DNA of 49,951 nucleotides, from positions 1 to 49,951 of the forward strand of contig NZ_PGSG01000117.1 in NCBI RefSeq assembly GCF_002843305.1. The letters are read 5' to 3'. This document shows positions 41,526 through 48,379 of the stretch, piece by piece. Origin of the DNA: Streptomyces barkulensis. Lineage in GTDB: Bacteria > Actinomycetota > Actinomycetes > Streptomycetales > Streptomycetaceae. Both the position numbers and the translations under genes were made by a program. How positions within the stretch are numbered: the first letter of the stretch is position 1; each line of letters opens with the position of its first letter. The notes under the pieces were generated by a model. It saw only the letters and a list, made by a program, of their open reading frames with translations, did no database searches and was not told where the DNA came from.

Positions 41526-42112
41526 AGATCACCATGGTTCTCGACGTCGTCTGCGCCCACTCCTACATCGCGTACACCCGGCTGGCCCGGGTGCTGCGGC
41601 GGCACCGTGAGGGCGGCGGCACGGCGGAGCTGGAGTTCCGGCCCTTCCAGCTCGCCCCCGACGCCCCCGACGAGCCCGAGCCGCTGCTCGACGCCCTGCG
41701 GGAGGCGTTCGGACCGGGCGCGCTGGAGAGCGCGCGGCGGATCGCCCAGGCCGCCGCGCGGGAGGGCCTGGACCTGCGCTACGAGCGGGCCGTGGGGGCC
41801 AACACCTTCCACGCGCACCGGCTGATCGCCCAGGCGGCGGCCCAGGGGCGGGCGGAGGAGATGGTCGAGCGGCTGTTCAGGGCCCACTTCACCGACGGGC
41901 TGTACCTCGGCGACCCCGGGGTCCTCGCCCGGCTGGCCGAGGAGGCCGGGGTGACCGTGTCCGAAGGGGGCGAGGCCGAACTGCGGCAGGAGCTGGAGAG
42001 CGTGCGCGCGCTGGGCGTGCGCGCGGTCCCGGTCTTCGAGTTCGAGGGCGGGCCCACCCTGACGGGGGAGCAGTCCGAGGAGGCCTTCGCCGCGGCGCTC
42101 CGGGCGGCCTGA
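41522..42112 (+). CDS. DsbA/FrnE-like thioredoxin-fold protein with CxxS site
   Basis: The 196-aa protein belongs to the DsbA/GST-kappa group often found in aromatic polyketide clusters (FrnE of frenolicin). The N-terminal active site reads DVVCAHSYIAY: Cys11 is kept but the usual second Cys is Ser14, so it would act as a monothiol or isomerase-like protein and not as a dithiol oxidase. The cis-Pro region is present as VRAVPVFEFEGG. No signal peptide, so cytoplasmic. It is coupled by ATGA to the sugar operon, but a sugar-related role is not known. Confidence 0.85.
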   Translation: MKITMVLDVVCAHSYIAYTRLARVLRRHREGGGTAELEFRPFQLAPDAPDEPEPLLDALREAFGPGALESARRIAQAAAREGLDLRYERAVGANTFHAHRLIAQAAAQGRAEEMVERLFRAHFTDGLYLGDPGVLARLAEEAGVTVSEGGEAELRQELESVRALGVRAVPVFEFEGGPTLTGEQSEEAFAAALRAA

Positions 42113-42144
42113 GCGCCCGCGCCCGCACGCCCGCGCCCGCACAC

Positions 42145-42176
42145 CCGGGCCCGCGCCTTCCGGGGCGCGGGCCCGG
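42145..42176. terminator. Bidirectional terminator between sugar operon and soxR
   Basis: A perfect 13-bp stem (42145-42157 with 42164-42176) lies between convergent genes. Two copies of the 14-bp unit GCCCGCGCCCGCAC (42115-42142) lie just before it. Confidence 0.8.
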
Positions 42177-42193
42177 ACCCGTTCAGCGGTCGA

Positions 42194-42649
42194 TCAGTGG
42201 TTGAGGCGCCGCCGGGGCCCCGGCCCCTCCTCGCCGGCGATGTCCATCGGGTTGACCAGGCCGCAGCGTTCCATGGACAGGCAGCCGCACCCTATGCAGT
42301 CGTCGAGGTCGTCGCGGATCTCCTCCAGCTGGAGGATCCTCTCGTTGAGGTCCTTGCGCCAGCACTCCGACACCCGCGCCCAGTCCTCGCGGTCGGGCGT
42401 GCGGTTCTGCGGGAGTATCCCGAGCACCTCGCGGATGCGCTCCAGCGGGATCCCGACCCGCTGGGACGCCCGGATGAACGCGACGCGGCGCAGGGTGTCC
42501 CTGCTGAAGCGGCGCTGGTTTCCGGTGGTGCGGCGGCTGTGGATGAGGCCGTTGCGCTCGTAGAAGCGCAGCGCCGAGCCGGACACGCCGCTGCGCGCGG
42601 ACAGCTCACCGACGGTCAGTTCCTGCGTCTTCCAGGAGAGGGACGTCAT
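42194..42649 (-). CDS. soxR: SoxR redox-sensing regulator (MerR family)
   Basis: A [2Fe-2S] transcription factor activated by oxidation, in Streptomyces typically by redox-active antibiotics such as quinones. The 151-aa protein has the MerR helix-turn-helix (LTVGELSARSGVSGSALRFYERNGLI), a dimerisation helix, and the cluster motif CIGCGCLSMERC with C118, C121, C123 and C129. This spacing is that of E. coli SoxR. ATG at 42649 was preferred to a GTG two codons earlier. It is divergent from a flavin reductase across a 84-bp region holding a SoxR-type site, so it likely controls that gene and the MFS exporter at 30209. Confidence 0.95.
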   Translation of the reverse strand: MTSLSWKTQELTVGELSARSGVSGSALRFYERNGLIHSRRTTGNQRRFSRDTLRRVAFIRASQRVGIPLERIREVLGILPQNRTPDREDWARVSECWRKDLNERILQLEEIRDDLDDCIGCGCLSMERCGLVNPMDIAGEEGPGPRRRLNH

Positions 42650-42664
42650 ACACACCAGACTGAC

Positions 42665-42695
42665 TTGACTTCACCTTAGGTTCAAGTTGGAACGT
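42665..42695 (+). promoter_or_regulatory. SoxR-type promoter and operator of the flavin reductase
   Basis: TTGACT (42665-42670) is followed after 19 bp by GAACGT. The dyad ACTTCACCTTAGGTTCAAGT lies between (42668-42687). Sequence and spacing match the site at 30137, with TTGACTT at one end and GTTCAAGTTGGA at the other in both. Confidence 0.8.
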
Positions 42696-42733
42696 TGGGT
42701 CATCGCGAGAGCCAACCGACCGAGGAGACCGTG

Positions 42734-43327
42734 ATGACCGACATGCCGCTGCGCCTCGCCGTGATCATCGGCAGCGTCCGCCGGGGCCGCTTCGGGCCGA
42801 CGGTGGCGAACTGGTTCGCCGAGGAGGCCCGGGCCCACGGCCGGTACGAGGTGGACGTGATCGACCTCGCCGACGTGCCGCTCCCCCTGGTGATGCCCGG
42901 CTGGGGCGAGGAGACCGACCCGGCCGCCGCCCCCCACGAGCAGGAGCTGTCGCGGCGCCTGGCCGCCGCCGACGCCTTCGTGGTGGTCACCCCCGAGTAC
43001 AACCACAGCTTCCCCGCGTCGCTGAAGAACGCGATCGACTGGTTCCGTGAGGAGTGGCAGGCCAAGCCGGCCGGACTGATCTCCTACGGCGGGCAGGCCG
43101 GCGGCGTCCGGGCCGCCGAGCAGCTCCGCCAGGTGTTCGCCGAGATGCACACGGTCACCGTCCGGGACGCCCTGAGCTTCCACAACGCCTGGGACGTCTT
43201 CGGCGAGGACGGTCTGCCCAAGGACCAGGAGGCGGCCGCCTCCGCGGCCAAGCGGATGCTGGAGCAGCTCGACTGGTGGGGCACCACCCTCCGGAGCGGC
43301 CGCGCCGAGCGCCCCTACGAGGGGTGA
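42734..43327 (+). CDS. NADPH-dependent FMN reductase, copy 2 (SoxR target)
   Basis: Paralogue of the protein at 29374, also 197 aa, with LAVIIGSVRRGRFGPTVANWF, VVTPEYNHSFPASLKNAIDW and ISYGGQAGGVRAAEQLRQ. Flavin reductases of this type belong to SoxR regulons in Streptomyces, and the operator in front of this gene agrees. Likely jobs are detoxifying quinones by two-electron reduction or feeding FMNH2 to the luciferase-like monooxygenase nearby. The ATG at 42734 follows GAGGAG. Confidence 0.93.
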   Translation: MTDMPLRLAVIIGSVRRGRFGPTVANWFAEEARAHGRYEVDVIDLADVPLPLVMPGWGEETDPAAAPHEQELSRRLAAADAFVVVTPEYNHSFPASLKNAIDWFREEWQAKPAGLISYGGQAGGVRAAEQLRQVFAEMHTVTVRDALSFHNAWDVFGEDGLPKDQEAAASAAKRMLEQLDWWGTTLRSGRAERPYEG

Positions 43328-43391
43328 TCCGGGCGGCCCGTGCAGCGCCCGCCCGGTGTCTGCCCGGCGTCCGTCCGGTACCTGCGAAGAT

Positions 43392-43421
43392 TTGACGCCG
43401 CCCGGACGAAGAATTCAGATT
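43392..43421 (+). promoter_or_regulatory. Probable vegetative promoter for the VOC gene
   Basis: TTGACG (43392-43397) and CAGATT (43416-43421) are 18 bp apart, close to the HrdB-type consensus. The VOC gene starts about 60 bp downstream. Confidence 0.55.
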
Positions 43422-43482
43422 CCGCCCCCTACCGTATTCGCGACGGGGAATTCCACTTCCACTTCCCACAAGGGAGTCCACC

Positions 43483-43803
43483 ATGTACGCGAACAATTCC
43501 CTGACGGTCATCTACTGCCGTGACCTCAAGGCCATGACGGAGTTCTACAGGGACCGCGTCGGTATGAAGACCCTCGCCGAGAAGGAGGGCGAGCAGGTGC
43601 TGGTCACCGAGGCCGGGACCCGCCTCATCCTCCAGCAGGCGGAGAAGCCCGCCGTCACCTACGCCTTCACCCACACCGACATCGAGGCGGCGCACGCGGC
43701 GCTGGGCGACCTGGGCCCCGGTGAGATCACCAGGCACCCGGACGGCTACGAGTTCCACATGAAGGACCCCGAGGGCAACGTGGTGGAGTTCACCAGCAAC
43801 TGA
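43483..43803 (+). CDS. VOC-superfamily protein (glyoxalase/resistance type), copy 1
   Basis: A 106-aa single-domain vicinal-oxygen-chelate protein: VIYCRDLKAMTEFYRDRVGM at the start, TRLILQQ in the middle, and FHMKDPEGNVVEFTSN at the end with the metal-binding Glu. Small proteins of this kind act as drug-binding resistance proteins, epimerases or dioxygenase-like enzymes, and the sequence does not tell which. Start follows AAGGGAG. It is followed by two strong hairpins. Confidence 0.88.
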   Translation: MYANNSLTVIYCRDLKAMTEFYRDRVGMKTLAEKEGEQVLVTEAGTRLILQQAEKPAVTYAFTHTDIEAAHAALGDLGPGEITRHPDGYEFHMKDPEGNVVEFTSN

Positions 43804-43807
43804 ATCT

Positions 43808-43902
43808 CCGCGGGGGCGCCGGGGAGCCGCGGAGAACGGCCCCGGCGCCCCCGCGGGCACAGAAGACACCCAGGACCACCGGTCCTGGGTGTCTTCGTTT
43901 TG
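43808..43902 (+). terminator. Double terminator after the VOC gene
   Basis: The first hairpin has a perfect 17-bp GC stem (43808-43824 with 43840-43856). The second has a perfect 16-bp stem (43862-43877 with 43881-43896) followed by GTTTTG, a textbook intrinsic terminator. Confidence 0.92.
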
Positions 43903-43949
43903 CTTCTCTCGCTTCTCTCGCTCTTCCGAAATCCTGAGACGGAGTCGGC

Positions 43950-44987
43950 ATGAAGATCGGCCTGCTTTTCGACATGCGCAACCCCGTGCGGTGGGAACGC
44001 CCGTGGGCGGACCACTACGCGCGCACCCTGGAGTTCTGCGAGGAGGCCGACCGGCGCGGCATCGGCGGTCTGTGGTTCACCGAGCACCACCGCTTCGAGG
44101 ACGGCTATCTGCCGCAGCCCCTGACCATGGCCGCCGCGGCCGCCGCCCGCACCCGGCACGCCCGCATCGGCACCTCGGTCGTCCTCCCCGCGCTGCGCGA
44201 ACCCGCCCATCTGGCGGAGGAGGCGGCGCTGGTCGACCTCATCAGCGGGGGCCGGCTGGAGCTCGGCGTCGGCGCCGGCTACCGGAAGCCGGAGTTCCAG
44301 CTCTTCGGCGTCCCCTACGAGCGCCGCGTCTCCCGCGCCGGGCAGGCCGTCGGGGAGGTGCGCCGGCTGTGGGAGGAGCGCGCCGTCACCCCGGGACCGC
44401 TGCAGAGTCCGGTGCCCGTGTGGGGCGGTTTCTACGGCCCCAGGGGAGCCCGGATGGCCGGACGCGCGGGGATGGGGTACCTGAACCTGTCCCGGCCCAT
44501 GTTCGAGCACTACCGCGCGGGACTGGCCGAGGGCGGTCACGACGTGAACGCCGCCCGTGCGGGCGGCGTACTGTTCCTCACCCTGGCCGACGACCCCGAG
44601 GCGGTGTGGCCGCGCCTGGTGCCGCACATCGTCCACCAGCGCAACAGCTACCGGCTGGGCTGGGCGGAGGGCCGCGACGAGCCGGAGCCGGAGCTGCTCG
44701 ACCCCGACCGGGACGAGGACGAGCTGCGGGAGCTGCACCGGGTGCTCACACCGGAGCAGGCGGCGCGGCACATCGGGGACCTCGCCCGGGGGCTCCCGGT
44801 GGAGCACGTCATCCTCTTCGCGAGCATCGCCGGGATGCCGGACGACATCGTGGTCCGGCACATGGAGCTGTGCGCCGAGGTGCTGCCCGCGCTGCTCGGC
44901 TCCGGCCGGGACGCGGCGGCCCCGGACGCTCCGGCCGCCTTGGACGCTCCGGTGATACCGGACGTGGAGCTGGCGCTCACCGACTGA
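43950..44987 (+). CDS. Luciferase-like (LLM) flavin-dependent monooxygenase
   Basis: A bacterial-luciferase-fold enzyme of 345 aa that uses reduced flavin and oxygen. Family landmarks are KIGLLFDMRNPVRWERPW, GLWFTEHHRFEDGYLPQPLTM, and RLELGVGAGYRKPEFQLFGVPYERR. The C-terminal ~35 residues are Ala/Pro-rich. It probably carries out a hydroxylation or Baeyer-Villiger-type step on the polyketide, with FMNH2 from a reductase at 42734 or 29374. It starts at ATG 43950 after a terminator and thus has its own promoter. Confidence 0.92.
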   Translation: MKIGLLFDMRNPVRWERPWADHYARTLEFCEEADRRGIGGLWFTEHHRFEDGYLPQPLTMAAAAAARTRHARIGTSVVLPALREPAHLAEEAALVDLISGGRLELGVGAGYRKPEFQLFGVPYERRVSRAGQAVGEVRRLWEERAVTPGPLQSPVPVWGGFYGPRGARMAGRAGMGYLNLSRPMFEHYRAGLAEGGHDVNAARAGGVLFLTLADDPEAVWPRLVPHIVHQRNSYRLGWAEGRDEPEPELLDPDRDEDELRELHRVLTPEQAARHIGDLARGLPVEHVILFASIAGMPDDIVVRHMELCAEVLPALLGSGRDAAAPDAPAALDAPVIPDVELALTD

Positions 44988-44991
44988 GGCA

Positions 44992-45041
44992 CGCCGGGCC
45001 GCCGCCCGCTCCGGGGAGGAGGAGGGGACGGCGGCCCGGCG
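44992..45041. terminator. Bidirectional terminator
   Basis: A perfect 13-bp stem (44992-45004 with 45029-45041) lies between the convergent monooxygenase and VOC genes. Confidence 0.75.
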
Positions 45042-45048
45042 CGGCCGG

Positions 45049-45387
45049 TCAGGCGTCGACGAAGATGACGTTGTTGCCCTCCGGGTCGCGGACCTCGAAG
45101 CGCCGGCCCGTCTTGTGCGGGACGATGCCGGTGGCGCCGAGGTCCGCCAGCGCCTCCCGCGCCGCGGGGATGTCCACCTCGGTGAAGGCGATGCTGATGG
45201 GCCGGTCCCCCTCGGCGGGCCGGTCCCCCCTGGCCAGGATCAGCTCGCCTCCGTGACCGGTGTCGAGGACGACGGCCGTGCCGGGGTACTCCTCGCGCAC
45301 GGCCAGACCGAGCCGGTCGCGGTAGAACGCGACCATGGCGTCCAGGTCCTCGCAGAAGATCTTGGTGACCGTCAGTTTGCCGAACAT
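45049..45387 (-). CDS. VOC-superfamily protein, copy 2
   Basis: A 112-aa VOC protein: KIFCEDLDAMVAFYRDRLGLAVREEYPG, AVVLDTGHGGELILARGD, and FEVRDPEGNNVIFVDA. It resembles the protein at 43483 in fold but not closely in sequence. It is divergent from the TetR gene and shares its operator, so it is probably one of the TetR targets, perhaps a resistance protein. The ATG at 45387 was chosen because the domain starts there and a GGAAAGGAACC ribosome site precedes it. Confidence 0.87.
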   Translation of the reverse strand: MFGKLTVTKIFCEDLDAMVAFYRDRLGLAVREEYPGTAVVLDTGHGGELILARGDRPAEGDRPISIAFTEVDIPAAREALADLGATGIVPHKTGRRFEVRDPEGNNVIFVDA

Positions 45388-45499
45388 GCCGTGGTTCCTT
45401 TCCACGCCCCCATCCGGTTCAGAGCACGGCGACTCGCCATGATGGACGGGGCACGGCGGAACAGCGGGGGACTCGTTCCTCCGCCGCCCCGTCCACAAA

Positions 45500-45534
45500 A
45501 AGTAAACTACACCGTGCATAGCAAAATGTGAACC
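45500..45534. promoter_or_regulatory. TetR-type operator between VOC and TetR genes
   Basis: AAGTAAACTACACCGTGCAT at 45500-45519 contains the AAACTACAC half-site of a TetR palindrome, and TGTGAACC follows at 45527-45534. The same two blocks with the same spacing occur at 28719-28753 before the YczE-like gene. Confidence 0.8.
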
Positions 45535-45559
45535 GGGCCATCAGCGAGAGGAGCCGGCC

Positions 45560-46198
45560 ATGCCGTCGGACACGGTCACCCGTACCGGACGCCCGGCCAA
45601 GAGAGCCGCCATCGACGCCGCGGCGCGCACCGTCTTCGGCCGTGAGGGCTACACCGGCGCCAGCGTCGACGCCATCGCGGCGGAGGCCGGGGTGTCCAAG
45701 CGCACCATCTACAACCACCACCAGGACAAGGAGCGGCTCTTCCTCGCCGTGCTGGGGGAGAGCACCCGCGCGGTGGCCGAGTACCAGCGGGCGCTCGTCG
45801 ACCGCCACCTCACCGACCCCGACGACGTCCGTGCCGCGCTCGAGGGCCTGGGACACGACCTCACCACGCCCCGGGAGGGCTTCGGGGAGCACTTCGCCCT
45901 CGTCCGCATCATCTTCACCGAGGCCTCCCGGCTGCCGGACGAGGTCCTCGCCGACTGGCGCTCACAGGGGCCGCAGTACACCCGGGCCCGGCTCGGCGAG
46001 CACTTCGCCGCGTGGACGGCCGCCGGCCGGATCCACGCGCCCGACCCCGGGCTCGCCGCGACCCACTTCGTCCAACTCGTCACCATGGAGGTGTACGAGC
46101 GGTCCTTCCACGGCGCCCGCCCCCTGCCCCGGCAGGAGGCGGAGGCGCTCATCTCCTCCGGCGTGGAGACGTTCCTCCGCCTCTACGGCGGGCGGTGA
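45560..46198 (+). CDS. TetR/AcrR-family repressor
   Basis: A 212-aa one-domain-ligand repressor. The N-terminal helix-turn-helix is clear (AIDAAARTVFGREGYTGASVDAIAAEAGVSKRTIYNHHQDKERLF, 17-61), and the C-terminal part is a TetR_C-like helical ligand domain. It probably represses the divergent VOC gene, itself and the YczE-like gene, releasing them when it binds the product or an intermediate. The start follows GAGAGGAG. Its stop lies in a 13-bp tandem repeat. Confidence 0.93.
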   Translation: MPSDTVTRTGRPAKRAAIDAAARTVFGREGYTGASVDAIAAEAGVSKRTIYNHHQDKERLFLAVLGESTRAVAEYQRALVDRHLTDPDDVRAALEGLGHDLTTPREGFGEHFALVRIIFTEASRLPDEVLADWRSQGPQYTRARLGEHFAAWTAAGRIHAPDPGLAATHFVQLVTMEVYERSFHGARPLPRQEAEALISSGVETFLRLYGGR

Positions 46199-46225
46199 GG
46201 GCGGGCGGTGAGGGCGGGCGGCGCG
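46188..46225. repeat. 13-bp tandem repeat on the TetR stop codon
   Basis: GCGGGCGGTGAGG occurs at 46188-46200 and 46201-46213, with a partial third copy. The TetR stop (46196-46198) is inside the first copy. Confidence 0.9.
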
Positions 46226-46254
46226 ACGGCGGGCCGGACGTGGGGGGAGGCCGC

Positions 46255-46500
46255 TCAGTCGAGGCCGCGGAAGACATGGGGGTCGGGATACTCCCCCTCC
46301 TCCCCCGCCAGCAGCGCGGGCCGCTGCGCCTCGGCCTCCCGGCAGCCGCACCCCTCCCGGGCCCGGGCGCCGGCCGCCGTGCGGTCCGGCCCGACCGCGT
46401 CCGCCTCCGCGAGACCGCCGCGGCGGGCCGCCTCACCGCGTGAGCCGGGCGGCCGGGGCCTCTGCGCGGTCCGGCCCGCCTCCTCGACGCTCAGGGACAT
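46255..46500 (-). CDS. Possible small hypothetical protein
   Basis: An 81-codon frame starting MSLSVEEAGRTAQRP and ending YPDPHVFRGLD, not recognised as any family. GAGAGGAAG lies about 8 bases before its ATG. Its start overlaps the low-complexity tail of the hydrolase gene by 68 bp on the same strand. It contains one CGC motif (two Cys). It could be a real coupled small gene or chance coding in high-GC DNA. Confidence 0.3.
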   Translation of the reverse strand: MSLSVEEAGRTAQRPRPPGSRGEAARRGGLAEADAVGPDRTAAGARAREGCGCREAEAQRPALLAGEEGEYPDPHVFRGLD

Positions 46501-47512
46501 CCCGTTCTTCCTCTCCTGTGGACGGACTCTTCTCCGTGCCGGGTCCCGTGCCGGATTCCGTGCCGTGACCTGTGCCGGGTCCCGTGCCGGGTCCCGTGCC
46601 GCGGGCGGTCGCGGGCCGGGGCCGGCCGGCGGGGGCGGCGTCCCGGGCGAGGAGGCACTCCTCCAGGAAGCCCAGGACCCGCAGGTGGTAGGTGCGGGCC
46701 GCCCAGCCGAGGCCGATGTTGTGCCCCGCGTCGGGCTGGAAGTCGACGCGCACCCTCGGGGCGGCGGTCAGCGGGGCCCTGAGCGCTGCCAGAGCCTCCT
46801 CGTCGCAGCGCCACCACTGCTCCTGCTCGGCGAAGGTGAAGCGGACGGGCACCGTGACACGTGACGCGATCCGCGGGTACATCCGCGGCCACAGCGGTCC
46901 TTCCCGGGCCTCCAGCGCGGGCACCGGCCTGACCAGCCCGCCGCCCAGGCGGAACGCGTCCGGCGGGTACAGCCGCAGCGCCCCCCAGTGGCGGCGCCAG
47001 TCGCCGTGCCCGCCGGGGCCGGGGATCCGGTGCGGTTCGACGGCGAGGCTGCAGCCGAGGCCCGAGACGTCCAGGCCGATCGGCCCGTCACCGCCGGCGG
47101 AGCGGGCCGCCAGCGCCAGCGCCAGTTTGCCGCCGTTGGAGTGGGCGACCACGAAGAAGCCCGCGCCGGTGTCGTGGGCGGCCGCGTACCCGGCCAGCGC
47201 GGTGTGCACGGTCTCCGCCTGGTCCGCCACACGCTGCCCCTCGGGCAGGTGGGGGGCGGACAGGCCGTAGCCGGGGCGGTCCACCGCCAGCACCGTGTAC
47301 CCCAGCCGGGCGCCCAGTTCCAGCAGCGAGAGCCCGGGACGGGCCCGGCTGTCGAAGTAGCCGGCGCTCATCCCGCCCCCGTGGAAGGCGACCAGCACGG
47401 CCCTGGGCGGTCGCTCCGCCGGTTCGGCGACCAGGGCCGACAGCGGGACGCCCGCGGCGTCGAGAACGGTCTCGCGGACATCCGGAACACCGGTGTCCGG
47501 TGAATCGGGCAT
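46433..47512 (-). CDS. Alpha/beta hydrolase with repetitive C-terminal tail
   Basis: A 359-aa serine hydrolase. The oxyanion region is FHGGGMSAGYFDSRARPG, the nucleophile elbow VVAHSNGGKLAL, and the His of the triad in DAGHNIGLGW. The fold ends near residue 285. After that about 75 residues of Gly/Thr/Pro repeats (GTGPGTGPGTGHGT) follow, encoded by 12-15 bp tandem repeats near 46520-46600. That tail is unlikely to be catalytic and may have arisen by repeat growth through an older stop. A thioesterase, esterase or cyclase-like role on the polyketide is possible. Confidence 0.85.
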   Translation of the reverse strand: MPDSPDTGVPDVRETVLDAAGVPLSALVAEPAERPPRAVLVAFHGGGMSAGYFDSRARPGLSLLELGARLGYTVLAVDRPGYGLSAPHLPEGQRVADQAETVHTALAGYAAAHDTGAGFFVVAHSNGGKLALALAARSAGGDGPIGLDVSGLGCSLAVEPHRIPGPGGHGDWRRHWGALRLYPPDAFRLGGGLVRPVPALEAREGPLWPRMYPRIASRVTVPVRFTFAEQEQWWRCDEEALAALRAPLTAAPRVRVDFQPDAGHNIGLGWAARTYHLRVLGFLEECLLARDAAPAGRPRPATARGTGPGTGPGTGHGTESGTGPGTEKSPSTGEEERDVPERRGGGPDRAEAPAARLTR

Positions 47513-47619
47513 GTGATCAGTCCTCCTCGGAGCACGCGGAAGGGACGGCCCCGGTCCGGGCGCCCAGCTCCGGCACCCCCGGAAGGGAGCGCCGGAACGG
47601 GGTACCCGGCCGGGTGCCG

Positions 47620-47684
47620 GGACGGGGCGCCCGGACGGGGTGTCAGGACGGGGCGCCCGGACGGGGTGTCAGGACGGGGTGTAG
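47620..47684. repeat. 13-bp tandem repeat on the NTF2-protein stop codon
   Basis: Five 13-bp units of GGACGGGG(C/T)G(C/T)C(C/A)-type lie end to end. The stop of the NTF2-like gene (47669-47671) is in the fourth unit, and the rest extends downstream of the gene. Confidence 0.9.
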
Positions 47685-48379
47685 TGGGTCCCCCGCCACA
47701 CCAGCGGGGTGCCGTTCGGGCCGGGTCCCGACGCCCAGGTCAGGTCGTACTCCCACTCCGCGAGGCGCCAGCCCCGCTCCGTGCGCACCGCCAGCCCGCC
47801 GCAGGGTCCGCCGATGCCGAAGAACGGCCCCGTCGGCTTGTCCCCGTGCACATGGGTCGCGGTCATGTGGAGCCGTACCCGGGCCCGGTCGCCGTCGAGC
47901 CGGACCGCGTAGTTGGACGCGGTGTGCAGGGTCCGGTCGAACCTCGCCTTGGCCCGGTGGTGGAAACCGGCCACGCCCTCCAGGCCCCGGTGGCTCCCGA
48001 TGGGGAAGCGCAGCCGCACGTCGTCGGTGAAGACCGTGGCGGGCCAGGACTCGTCGAACCCGTCCTCGTCCTGGGTGTCCAGGAGCGTGACGTAGCGGTC
48101 GATCAGCGCCTGGATCTCCATCCGGTCGCCGAGCTCGCGGACCCGGCGCCGCAGCGACTCCACCTCGGCCCACAGCTCCCCCGGCCCGGCCGTGCACCGG
48201 TGGTCCGTGCACTGGTGGCCCGGGCACCGGTGGTCCGTGCACCGGTGGTCCGTGCACCGGTGGTCCGGGCCGCCGGGGGCCCGCGGGGCCCCGCCCGGTC
48301 CGGCGGCCGGGACCGGCAGCCGGGCCGCGGCCGCCGCCGCCGCGACGGCACGGACGACCCCGAGGCCGCGTCTCCTCAT
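47669..48379 (-). CDS. NTF2/SnoaL-like protein with His/Cys repeat at the N-terminus
   Basis: The C-terminal ~170 residues of this 236-aa protein form a SnoaL_4-like cone domain (MEIQALIDRYVTLLDTQDEDGF, TVFTDDVRLRFPIG, GVAGFHHRAKARF, TASNYAVRLDGDRARVRLHM). Such proteins act as cyclases, dehydratases or hydroxylases on polyketides. In front lies an Ala-rich segment and then five copies of a pentapeptide (D/G)H(R/Q)C(T/P) at about residues 38-63, encoded by a 15-bp tandem repeat at 48193-48267. A helix (ELWAEVESLRRRVRELGDR) links both parts. The start is fixed by an ATGA overlap with the epsilon gene. The repeat could bind metal, or be dispensable slippage growth. Confidence 0.8.
   Translation of the reverse strand: MRRRGLGVVRAVAAAAAAARLPVPAAGPGGAPRAPGGPDHRCTDHRCTDHRCPGHQCTDHRCTAGPGELWAEVESLRRRVRELGDRMEIQALIDRYVTLLDTQDEDGFDESWPATVFTDDVRLRFPIGSHRGLEGVAGFHHRAKARFDRTLHTASNYAVRLDGDRARVRLHMTATHVHGDKPTGPFFGIGGPCGGLAVRTERGWRLAEWEYDLTWASGPGPNGTPLVWRGTHYTPS
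48193..48267. repeat. In-frame 15-bp tandem repeat
   Basis: Five copies of TGCACCGGTGGTCCG (plus strand) with few changes. Since 15 is a multiple of three, each adds one Asp-His-Arg-Cys-Thr-like unit to the protein read on the minus strand. Confidence 0.93.

Noticed and set aside
22087..44987. Naming the product as a known trioxacarcin-, hedamycin- or spinosyn-type compound
   Set aside because: The gene set overlaps parts of several known pathways but no ketosynthase is present and the YcaO cassette does not fit any that I recognise.
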